7,946 bases of DNA, taken from assembly GCA_003484785.1 (NCBI GenBank), contig DNAD01000359.1, forward strand, positions 1 through 7,946, given 5' to 3'. The position numbers and the translations under genes were made by a program. Shown one piece after another: positions 1 through 5,781 of the stretch. The DNA comes from Lachnospiraceae bacterium. Its GTDB lineage: Bacteria; Bacillota; Clostridia; Lachnospirales; Lachnospiraceae. Below the pieces are notes generated by a model. The model searched no databases. It was not told where the DNA came from and was given only the letters and a program-made list of their open reading frames with translations. Positions within the stretch are counted from its first letter, which is position 1, and each line of letters begins with the position of its first letter.

Positions 1-20
1 ATTCGGCTGTGAATAGTAAC
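1..20. repeat. Palindromic repeat fragment, right arm, cut by window edge
   Basis: Positions 5-20 read GGCTGTGAATAGTAAC. The reverse complement, GTTACTATTCACAGCC, is nearly the same as the motif at 7925-7940 (GTTACTATCACAGCCC) and its first 12 bases equal 4628-4639. This stretch can also pair with 50-64 (about 15 pairs, one bulged A and two G-U pairs). It is probably one arm of a dispersed palindromic element whose other arm lies left of the window. The family identity is not known to me. Confidence 0.5.
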
Positions 21-48
21 AGATCAGGCACTTTATAGCGGCAAAACC

Positions 49-89
49 CGTTACTGTCACGGCCCGAAGGGCTGTGAGGAGCAATGACG
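49..89. repeat. Palindromic repeat copy forming a hairpin
   Basis: The inner stem pairs 58-65 with 69-76 (CACGGCCC against GGGCTGTG, one G-U) around a GAA loop. The outer stem pairs 49-57 with 81-89 with one mismatch, and an AGGA bulge (77-80) sits on the right side only. The left half, GTTACTGTCACGGCCC, matches the copy at the right window edge (7925-7940) at 14 of 16 positions, and the two differences are G/A transitions. No U-tract follows, so it does not look like a terminator. It is best read as a dispersed intergenic repeat. Confidence 0.55.
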
Positions 90-112
90 TGCGTTTTGTG
101 CGTTTACCGTAC

Positions 113-141
113 TTGTAAATAAACAGAAGCTGTGATAGATT
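113..141 (+). promoter_or_regulatory. Predicted sigma-A promoter for the nadD-nadE fusion
   Basis: TTGTAA (113-118) is followed, after exactly 17 bases, by TAGATT (136-141). TGA directly before the -10 fits the extended -10 pattern TGn. The transcription start would be near 148, giving a leader of about 136 nt before the ATG at 284. The leader holds a small hairpin (209-213 with 217-221, triloop) but no terminator. I saw no obvious operator, and no NiaR or NrtR site that I can recognise. Confidence 0.5.
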
Positions 142-283
142 ATTTGAGGGTTTGATGATGCTGCATACAGACGCGGGAAACAACACATTCAGAGAAACGC
201 ATTTGATCGCCTTTCTAAGGCAGGCAGCTTTTCAGGCAGGGTCGCGCAAATAACAGGTAAATCTATACGGGAAAGGCAGAAAG

Positions 284-1807
284 ATGGGTCGGAGAATCGG
301 TATCTTCGGAGGGACCTTTGATCCTCCTCATACAGGACATTTGGAGATCGCAAGGGAAGTATATGAAAAGGCAATGTTAGATAAGGTTATATTTATCCCT
401 ACCGGCATTCCTCAATATAAGCTTAAGGAGCATGAGATCACGGATAAGGAGGACAGGCTGCAGATGCTTGAGCTGCTGCTAAGGGACGAGCGGTGGACCG
501 AGATCTCAAGAATGGAGCTTGACCGGGAGGGGCCTTCTTATACCTCGGATACGGTGAGAGAGCTAAGAGAGATGTATCCCGGGGACGATCTGTTTCTCAT
601 AGTCGGAAGTGATTCCCTGAAATATATGAGTGAGTGGCACGAACCTGAGGTGATCTTTTCCATCGTGGGGGTTATCGTCATCCTCCGCGACGATGATACC
701 CGGGACAGCATTCAGGAGGTAGTGAGAGCCTATAAGACCCGGTACAACGCACAGATAGGAGTTGTGGACGGGGACAAGTACGATATCTCCTCAACCATGC
801 TCAGGGAGAAGATCGCATCGGGGGAGGATCCCGGGACTCTGCTGCCTGAGAGAGTGGCCTGGTATGTCCGGGGAAGGGGTCTTTATGCGGGAATGTTTTC
901 CGGCCTTGCCTCAGGAAGGCTTTCCTACGCGGCAGCGGATGATCAGCAGCCTGCCGTTTATAATTCGCGGCTTGAATACTATCTTAAGAATAATTTTGAC
1001 CCCGAGAGAGTGCTCGGGGAGCTTATTAACTGGATCCGCAGATGGTTTGATGAAAACGGAAGGGGCTGTACCGCCGTAATAGGCCTCTCGGGAGGGAAGG
1101 ATTCCACCATGGTCGCGACCCTGTGTCAGATGGCTCTGGGGAGGAACAGGGTATTGGGGGTACTGATGCCCGATCACTCCCAGTCGGATATCTCCGTATC
1201 TCAGGCGGTGGCTCAGTGGCTCGGGATCAGCTACGTAACGGTAAACATAGGTGACGCGACCGATGCTGTCAGAAGCTGCATTCATGAGGCGGAGATAATT
1301 GCGGATCCGGATGGGGCAGAGCTTAATACCGAGATGATCGTGGCGCCGAAGAACGGAAGGCTTATATCAAGGAACAGCTTTGTGGAGAGCGGACAGATGC
1401 TCCTAAACATCCCTCCGAGGATAAGGATGACCACTCTCTATGCCATTGCCCAGACCATGAACGGAAGAGTTTCCAATAATTGCAACCGTTCCGAAAATTA
1501 TGTCGGCTATTCAACCCTCTACGGTGATGCCGCCGGTGATTTCTCGCCTCTTCATAACCTGACCGTGACCGAGATAATAAGACTGGGAGAGTATATGGAT
1601 ATACCGTATGAATTCATACATAAAGCTCCCTCTGACGGTCTTTCCGGAAAGACTGATGAGGATGCTCTGGGCTTTACCTATGAGGCCCTGGACACCTATA
1701 TCCTGACGGGGGTATGTGATGATCCCGGTGTGAAGGAGCTTATAGACAAAAGACACAGGGCAAATGAATTCAAGCTGAGGCCAATGGCGAGGTTTGAGCT
1801 TAAGTAG
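284..1807 (+). CDS. Bifunctional nicotinate-nucleotide adenylyltransferase / NAD+ synthetase (NadD-NadE fusion)
   Basis: A 507-residue fusion. Residues 1 to about 201 are a full NadD, which adenylates nicotinate mononucleotide to deamido-NAD. It shows GGTFDPPHTGHL (9-20, the nucleotidyltransferase T/HxGH site), GSDSLKYMSEWHEP (108-121), the ISSTMLR motif (168-174) and the usual LPERVAWYVRGRGLY end. After a short linker, residues of about 226-507 are NadE, which amidates deamido-NAD to NAD: a PP-loop SGGKDST (269-275), CNRSENYVGYSTLYGDAAGD (400-419) and GLSGKTDEDALGFTYEALD (452-470). There is no nitrilase/glutaminase domain, so it should use free ammonia. The family's usual SGGIDS is SGGKDS here. 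The ATG at 284 follows AAAGG (272-276, spacing 7). Both domains are of normal length and the junction has no stop or frameshift. The protein is presumably cytosolic. The two domain functions are near certain. A benefit such as channelling of deamido-NAD is inference. Confidence 0.93.
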   Translation: MGRRIGIFGGTFDPPHTGHLEIAREVYEKAMLDKVIFIPTGIPQYKLKEHEITDKEDRLQMLELLLRDERWTEISRMELDREGPSYTSDTVRELREMYPGDDLFLIVGSDSLKYMSEWHEPEVIFSIVGVIVILRDDDTRDSIQEVVRAYKTRYNAQIGVVDGDKYDISSTMLREKIASGEDPGTLLPERVAWYVRGRGLYAGMFSGLASGRLSYAAADDQQPAVYNSRLEYYLKNNFDPERVLGELINWIRRWFDENGRGCTAVIGLSGGKDSTMVATLCQMALGRNRVLGVLMPDHSQSDISVSQAVAQWLGISYVTVNIGDATDAVRSCIHEAEIIADPDGAELNTEMIVAPKNGRLISRNSFVESGQMLLNIPPRIRMTTLYAIAQTMNGRVSNNCNRSENYVGYSTLYGDAAGDFSPLHNLTVTEIIRLGEYMDIPYEFIHKAPSDGLSGKTDEDALGFTYEALDTYILTGVCDDPGVKELIDKRHRANEFKLRPMARFELK

Positions 1808-1841
1808 AGCGGGTATGGCAGCAGCCGGCCCTCAGGGATGA

Positions 1842-1902
1842 TAATTTATTTTTTAATTCATTTGTATTAATGGTTGATTTATGCCGTCAACTATACTATA
1901 AT
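1842..1902 (+). promoter_or_regulatory. Strong predicted promoter with UP-like AT tract for the lipoprotein gene
   Basis: TTGATT (1874-1879), a 17-base spacer, then a perfect TATAAT (1897-1902). Directly upstream, 1842-1870 is almost pure A/T, as expected for an UP element contacted by the RNA polymerase alpha subunits. The predicted start is near 1909. It is one of the best consensus promoters in the window and implies a leader of about 200 nt before the ATG at 2110. No clear terminator separates it from nadDE (stop at 1807), so readthrough from upstream is possible. Confidence 0.65.
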
Positions 1903-1908
1903 TAGTAT

Positions 1909-2109
1909 GTACTTTGGATTACGGATACAAGTAGTTGTTTTTTCGCATGTATCTGCCAAGATTACAACGCTTAAGATCCGGTTTCGATCTTCCCTTCCGG
2001 GGAAACGGCCGGGTCGGGTCAAAGGATTTTTCCCAAGGGTTCTTTGGCCGGAGGGGAGTATAAATATGTGAAGCTCCGTAAGGGGTGCGGAGCTTTCGAG
2101 AGGTATGGT
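1909..2109 (+). promoter_or_regulatory. Structured 5' leader of the lipoprotein gene, possible cis-regulatory RNA
   Basis: Several stems can be read by eye. 1973-1978 pairs with 1986-1991 (AAGATC/GATCTT, 7-base loop). 1991-2000 pairs with 2048-2057 (10 pairs, one G-U). 2017-2026 pairs with 2040-2049 (10 pairs, two G-U). 2070-2077 pairs with 2087-2094 (8 perfect pairs, AAGCTCCG/CGGAGCTT). The first stem shares only base 1991 with the second; the second and third share 2048-2049, so they could stack or compete. The second stem covers the purine-rich CCGGAGGGGA, a strong Shine-Dalgarno-like site. No long poly-U terminator is present, so control would more likely act on translation. I could not match it to a riboswitch or T-box class. 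Function is unproven. Confidence 0.4.
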
Positions 2110-3309
2110 ATGAAGGATCATAGTGATAAGGTGAAGGGTCTGTTGTCAGATTTTTCCCCGAATTTTCGCGTTACCGCGAGGAGGATGATAATTCTCACAG
2201 CGGTATTTTTATGTCTGGGGCTGCTTGCGGGCTGCGGTAAGGATGAGGACGAGGAAGAGAAACCGCAGGAAACCGTACAGGAAACCGTGACAAAGGAGGA
2301 GCCCTCCGATGTTACGAAGCCTGCCCCCGAGGAGGAGAAGGAAGACCCGAACAAGCTTGATGCGGGAATGATGAGGAGTTATCTTTCCGGGCTTCCCGTG
2401 GATGAAAAGATCGGGAACAGGCGTCCCGTGGCGATCATGCTCAATAACCTGGAGGCTGCCCAGCCCATGAGCGGTATATCCAGGGCTGATGTGGTTTACG
2501 AGTATGTGGTCGAGGGCGGGATCACCAGACTGATGGGACTGTTTGAGAACTATGATGATCTGGATAAGATAGGCTCGGTCAGAAGCTGCAGGGAGTATTT
2601 TGTATACACGGCGCTGGAGTTTGATGCAATCTATATGCATTTCGGGCAGGCAACCTATGCGGTGGATCTTCTCGCCCAGGATTATGTGGATAATCTGAAC
2701 GGGCTGGGAGAGGCCGGAGATACCTGCTTCTACAGAACGACGGACAGGCAGGCGCCTCACAACGTATATACGTCGGCTGCCGGTATCGAGGCGGGCATAA
2801 AGAAGCTCGGATACCGGGAGGATCATTACGATGGCTACAAGGGTAAGTTCAAATTCTGTGATCTTGACAAGACCATTACGAACGAGAACGGAGCCAGCGC
2901 GAAGCATATAGAGCCCAACTACAAGATCAATAAGCCCTGGTTCGATTATAATGAAAAGACAGGAAAGTATGACAGGTACCAGTATGGCGGACCGCAGATC
3001 GACGAGCTTACCGGTGAGCAGCTTTCCTACGACAATGTTATTCTTCAGTATAACAAATGGGCACAGCTGGATCAGAAGGATTATCTGGCCTTTGACTGTC
3101 ATTCGGGCGGTATCATCCAGTACTGTACAAAGGGCATGTTCTCAATAGGCACCTGGCGCAGGGATGTTGACAGCGCCAAAGACGGAAATGTTGACATGGC
3201 GCCGGTGAGATACTACGACATGGAAGGAAACGAGATAGAGATAAACAACGGAAAGACCTTCGTCTGTGTGATACAGGATACAGCGCTTGACGAAATAGTT
3301 CTTGAATAA
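2110..3309 (+). CDS. DUF3048 (YerB-like) lipoprotein
   Basis: A 399-residue protein. A long basic N-region ends in ARR (23-25), then a hydrophobic stretch (26-40) and a lipobox LLAGC with the lipidated Cys at 42. Signal peptidase II processing and anchoring on the outer face of the membrane are therefore expected. An acidic Glu/Pro/Thr linker (about 43-82) precedes the DUF3048 region: RPVAIMLNN (105-113), GISRADVVYEY (122-132), GGITRLMGLF (136-145), IGSVRSCREYF (154-164), MHFGQ (176-180) and DRQAPHNVYTS (212-222). The family function is not established. The start is uncertain. ATG 2110 has GAGAGG (2098-2103, spacing 6). GTG 2068 follows GGAGGGGAG and would add 14 residues. TTG 2044 would add 22. 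ATG 2185 would leave a signal peptide with no positive charge. I chose 2110 because the N-region is already long. It is a single gene between its own promoter and a terminator. Confidence 0.88.
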   Translation: MKDHSDKVKGLLSDFSPNFRVTARRMIILTAVFLCLGLLAGCGKDEDEEEKPQETVQETVTKEEPSDVTKPAPEEEKEDPNKLDAGMMRSYLSGLPVDEKIGNRRPVAIMLNNLEAAQPMSGISRADVVYEYVVEGGITRLMGLFENYDDLDKIGSVRSCREYFVYTALEFDAIYMHFGQATYAVDLLAQDYVDNLNGLGEAGDTCFYRTTDRQAPHNVYTSAAGIEAGIKKLGYREDHYDGYKGKFKFCDLDKTITNENGASAKHIEPNYKINKPWFDYNEKTGKYDRYQYGGPQIDELTGEQLSYDNVILQYNKWAQLDQKDYLAFDCHSGGIIQYCTKGMFSIGTWRRDVDSAKDGNVDMAPVRYYDMEGNEIEINNGKTFVCVIQDTALDEIVLE

Positions 3310-3322
3310 GGTCTGAGGTAAG

Positions 3323-3350
3323 AAAGAGGCTGCGTAAGCAGCCTCTTTTT
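3323..3350 (+). terminator. Intrinsic terminator, probably bidirectional
   Basis: An 11-bp perfect stem (3323-3333 with 3338-3348, AAAGAGGCTGC against its complement) closes a GTAA loop of the GNRA type. The descending arm runs into five T residues (3346-3350). It lies 14 bases after the lipoprotein stop. On the minus strand the stem is followed by CTTACC after CTCTTT, a weaker U-rich end, so it may also stop the convergent manC transcript about 60 bases past its stop codon. Confidence 0.9.
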
Positions 3351-3409
3351 AGTCTGAGCCGTGAATTACCCACTCCACCCATATTCGCAAAACCCGTGCC
3401 TGCGCGTCT

Positions 3410-4486
3410 TTACAGGTATTCCGTCCGGTTGCAGATCTTCAGGTTCTCTATTACCTTTTTTATGTCTGCGGTGTGGTCTCTTTCACAGATCAGGGTGGCA
3501 TCCTTTGTATCCACTATGACCAGGTCTTTGAGGCCAACGGCAGCGATGAGCTTGTCGGTTCCCTGGATGATGCAGTTTTCCGTGTTGATCGTAACGATAT
3601 TGCCGTCTACGATATTTCCGAATTCGTTGGATCTTTTTATGCGTTCAAGGGCCAGCCATGAGCCCACATCGTCCCAGCCAAAGGTTCCGGGGATCGTAAA
3701 GATGTTGCCGGCCTTCTCCATAATGCCGTAGTCTATTGATATTGAGGGAAATCCGGGAAATACCTCTTCTATCACCGCATCCTGGGAGGGAGTCCCGACG
3801 GAGGCTCTTATCTTAAGCAGTCCTTCATAGATCTGCGGCAATAGCTCCTTAAAGCGTTTCTCAATAGTGGAGAGCTTCCACAGAAACATTCCGCTGTTCC
3901 AGAGGTAATCATCGGAGGCCAGGTATTCCTTTGCCTTTTCGAGATCGGGTTTTTCGGTGAAGCTTTCGACCTTAAAGGCTCTGCCGGAATCGCCGGATAC
4001 CTGGTTTACGAATTTGATATAGCCGTAGCCGGTCTCCGGATAATCGGGGGTTATTCCGATGGTGACCAGATTGTCCCCTTCCTCTGCTACCATACAGGCA
4101 TCCCGCAGCGTGGTCTGATAAAGAGAGCTGTATTTTACCAGGTGGTCGGAGGGCAGTACCATCATCACTGCGTCATCGTATTTTTTCCCCATGAAGGCAG
4201 CGCCGAGAGCTATGCAGGGCGCGGTGTTCCTGCCCTTCGGCTCGCAGATTATGTTTTCCTCGGGAAGGTTGGGAAGCTGCTCTCTTATAAGAGGGAGATA
4301 GTCGCGGTTTGTAACGATATAGATATCATTGATATCGACGATGGGAAGCAGACGCTCCGTGGTGAGCTGGATCATGGTCTTTCCGTCGTCTGTAAGGGAC
4401 AGAAACTGCTTGGGAAGGTTTTTGCGGCTGCGGGGCCAGAAACGCTCGCCTCTTCCTCCTGCCATTATCAGTGCTGTTTTTTTCAT
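3410..4486 (-). CDS. manC: Mannose-1-phosphate guanylyltransferase, single-domain type
   Basis: A 358-residue sugar nucleotidyltransferase that makes GDP-mannose from GTP and mannose-1-phosphate. Motifs: the GTP-binding signature GGRGERFWPRSRKNLPKQ (10-27), RNTAP (86-90), LPSDH (111-115), ETGYGYI (151-157), FTEKP (176-180), WNSGMF (196-201), SIDYGIMEK (250-258) and GWDDVGSW (270-277). The length is that of the nucleotidyltransferase module alone; the C-terminal cupin phosphomannose isomerase domain of bifunctional ManC/AlgA proteins is absent. A longer reading frame begins at 4543, but the ATG at 4484-4486 has a perfect AGGAGG (minus strand, 4497-4502, spacing 10) and begins with the family's usual MKK-ALIMAGG, so 4486 is chosen. 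It stands alone and diverges from prmA. No phosphomannomutase, isomerase or glycosyltransferase gene is in the window, so the use of GDP-mannose (surface glycan, exopolysaccharide) is inference. Confidence 0.92.
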   Translation of the reverse strand: MKKTALIMAGGRGERFWPRSRKNLPKQFLSLTDDGKTMIQLTTERLLPIVDINDIYIVTNRDYLPLIREQLPNLPEENIICEPKGRNTAPCIALGAAFMGKKYDDAVMMVLPSDHLVKYSSLYQTTLRDACMVAEEGDNLVTIGITPDYPETGYGYIKFVNQVSGDSGRAFKVESFTEKPDLEKAKEYLASDDYLWNSGMFLWKLSTIEKRFKELLPQIYEGLLKIRASVGTPSQDAVIEEVFPGFPSISIDYGIMEKAGNIFTIPGTFGWDDVGSWLALERIKRSNEFGNIVDGNIVTINTENCIIQGTDKLIAAVGLKDLVIVDTKDATLICERDHTADIKKVIENLKICNRTEYL

Positions 4487-4572
4487 CTTAAGGCTTCCTC
4501 CTGCATTCGCCGTAGGTAAAATAATCTGTTTTGCCTGTCTCACTATAATGATGCCATGGTCAAAAGCACTTC

Positions 4573-4594
4573 GTGTTTAAACACATGATATCAT
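4573..4594. promoter_or_regulatory. Two overlapping perfect palindromes at the manC promoter, possible operator
   Basis: GTGTTTAAACAC (4573-4584, 12 bp) and ATGATATCAT (4585-4594, 10 bp) lie back to back. The second contains the minus-strand -10 box and the first covers the predicted start point near 4578. Perfect palindromes at these positions are typical repressor sites, but AT-rich palindromes also arise by chance. No regulator gene is present in the window to match them to. Confidence 0.35.
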
Positions 4595-4613
4595 TATGGG
4601 CGTTATTTTTCAA
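4585..4613 (-). promoter_or_regulatory. Predicted manC promoter
   Basis: On the minus strand TTGAAA (plus 4608-4613) is followed after exactly 17 bases by TATCAT (plus 4585-4590). The start would be near 4578, giving a leader of about 92 nt to the ATG at 4486. The promoter lies outside the inverted repeat that brackets the prmA promoter. Confidence 0.6.
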
Positions 4614-4627
4614 TGAGACAGTGCGTT

Positions 4628-4639
4628 GTTACTATTCAC
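4628..4639. repeat. Short copy of the GTTACTATTCAC motif
   Basis: GTTACTATTCAC is identical to the reverse complement of 9-20 and close to 7925-7935 (GTTACTATCAC). After this point the sequence departs from the family (CTCTCTCTT in place of AGCC), so it may be a decayed copy. It overlaps the left arm of the inverted repeat around the prmA promoter. Confidence 0.4.
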
Positions 4640-4738
4640 TCTCTCTTACCGGCGCGGAAGTGATTGTCACACATGAGTATTTTTGGTAAAATGGTCGGGA
4701 ATGCGGATAAGGGCAGCGGAAAGAAAGAGAGAGTGAAT
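4634..4738. repeat. Perfect 14-bp inverted repeat bracketing the prmA promoter
   Basis: ATTCACTCTCTCTT (4634-4647) and AAGAGAGAGTGAAT (4725-4738) are exact reverse complements separated by 77 bases. Outside the arms the likeness continues weakly (GTTACT on the left, and the complement of ATATAAC on the right). The enclosed segment holds the whole predicted prmA promoter. The right arm contains the weak GAGAGAG ribosome-site region and the first two bases of the prmA start codon, all of which would be kept if the segment inverted. The low-complexity CT/GA core makes chance more likely than the length alone suggests. Confidence 0.6.
4664..4692 (+). promoter_or_regulatory. Predicted prmA-rsmE promoter with extended -10
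   Basis: TTGTCA (4664-4669), a 17-base spacer and TAAAAT (4687-4692), each box one mismatch from consensus, with TGG directly before the -10 (extended -10). The start would be near 4699, leaving a leader of about 38 nt. GTGATTGTCAC (4660-4670), a short dyad, overlaps the -35. The left arm of the flanking inverted repeat is upstream of this start, so the two arms would not be together in this transcript. Confidence 0.65.
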
Positions 4739-5738
4739 GAAATATAACAGATATACGATCAAAACAACCGTGGAAGCGGAGGATATAGTAGCGGCGGAGC
4801 TTGACGGGCTCGGAGTAGAGGGTGTCGAGATAGAGGACGGGGTGCCCTTGTCGGAGAGCGAAAAGGCCGAAATGTTCGTGGATATACCGCCGGAGCCTTC
4901 AGTGGATGACGGATCGGCAAGGGTGAGCTTTTATCTCGACAGCGCAGAGGATAACGAGGTCCTTCTGGACAACATAAGAAACGCCCTTTATTCCATCAGG
5001 GATTACTGCGATGCAGGAGAGCTCTCCATAAGCGTAAGCGAGCTTGCCGATGAGGACTATCTCAACAGCTGGAAGCAGTATTTTCACCGCTTTACCATAG
5101 ACGATATTCTCTTCATCCCCTCCTGGGAATGGGAGGAGCTGAAGGAAAAGACCGGTGAGCCTTTAGGGGAGGAGGATCTTCTTCCTGACGGGGCATCAAT
5201 GGTGATCCATATCGATCCGGGAACCGCCTTCGGTACCGGGAAGCATGAGACCACAAGGCTTTGCATACAGGCGCTTAGGAAGTATGTCAAAAAAGGGGAT
5301 TCGGTTCTTGACGTAGGGGCCGGAAGCGGTATCCTTTCTCTTATGGCGTTTAAGTTTGGGGCAAAGACAGCTCTGGGGACGGATCTTGACCGCGCGGCCA
5401 TCGAGGCCTGCCGCACAAACCTTGAAAATAACGGTCTGGGCGAGAGTGACTTTGAGCTTCTGATCGGCAATATAATCGATGATGAGGAGATACAGGAAAG
5501 GGCCGGCTACGGGAAGTATGATATCGTATGCGCCAATATCCTTGCCCAGGTCCTCATACCTCTTACTCCCGAGGTGTGCCGGCATATCAAAAAAGGCGGA
5601 ATATACATTACCTCCGGTATCATCGATGAAAAGGAGAAGGAAGTGTCGGAGGCCGTTCAAAAGGCAGGCTTTGAGATCCTTGAGATAAACCGCCTGGGAG
5701 AATGGGTGTGCATAGTCGCAAAAATGCAGGATCGCTAA
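4737..5738 (+). CDS. prmA: Ribosomal protein L11 methyltransferase
   Basis: A 333-residue SAM-dependent enzyme that methylates lysines and the N-terminus of ribosomal protein L11 in the cytosol. The N-terminal substrate-recognition domain (about 1-125) contains SWKQYFHRF (111-119). A linker leads to the class I methyltransferase fold: HIDPGTAFGTGKHETT (158-173), the SAM-binding LDVGAGSGILS (191-201), an acidic residue after strand two in GTDLD (214-218) and the family's ANIL motif (266-269) in place of NPPY. The length is within the usual PrmA range, a little above the common size of about 300. The start at ATG 4737 has only a weak GAGAGAG ribosome site lying very close to it; no better in-frame start exists. 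rsmE follows 43 bases later and probably shares the transcript. The common upstream partner dnaJ is absent here, and manC diverges instead. Confidence 0.95.
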   Translation: MKYNRYTIKTTVEAEDIVAAELDGLGVEGVEIEDGVPLSESEKAEMFVDIPPEPSVDDGSARVSFYLDSAEDNEVLLDNIRNALYSIRDYCDAGELSISVSELADEDYLNSWKQYFHRFTIDDILFIPSWEWEELKEKTGEPLGEEDLLPDGASMVIHIDPGTAFGTGKHETTRLCIQALRKYVKKGDSVLDVGAGSGILSLMAFKFGAKTALGTDLDRAAIEACRTNLENNGLGESDFELLIGNIIDDEEIQERAGYGKYDIVCANILAQVLIPLTPEVCRHIKKGGIYITSGIIDEKEKEVSEAVQKAGFEILEINRLGEWVCIVAKMQDR

Positions 5739-5746
5739 GCCAAAAG

Positions 5747-5768
5747 CCCTGTCCGGCCGAAAACAGGG
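5747..5768 (+). other. Small hairpin between prmA and rsmE
   Basis: CCCTGT (5747-5752) pairs with ACAGGG (5763-5768) around a 10-base loop. It sits between the prmA stop (5738) and AAGGG (5771-5775), the rsmE ribosome site. No T-run follows, so it is unlikely to terminate. It could tune translation or mRNA stability of rsmE. Confidence 0.35.
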
Positions 5769-5781
5769 ATAAGGGATCAGG

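Noticed and set aside
41..51. The 11-mer GCAAAACCCGT occurs here and again at 3387-3397
   Set aside because: Several shared 11-mers are expected by chance in a window of this size, and the flanks do not match.
1808..1860. Terminator after the nadDE gene
   Set aside because: The CCCTCAGGG dyad has a one-base loop and cannot fold; the T-rich run that follows fits better as the upstream element of the next promoter.
1874..2071. A 65-codon TTG-started frame in the nadDE-lipoprotein gap
   Set aside because: It starts at the -35 box of the predicted promoter, has no ribosome site, and its translation resembles no protein; the stretch is promoter and leader.
2209..3102. A 297-codon open frame on the minus strand
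   Set aside because: It lies fully inside the DUF3048 gene, antisense to it, has no recognisable domain, and is explained by the codon bias of the real gene.
4487..4543. N-terminal extension of manC to 4543
   Set aside because: The perfect AGGAGG at 4497-4502 and the conserved MKK-ALIMAGG start place the true start at 4486.
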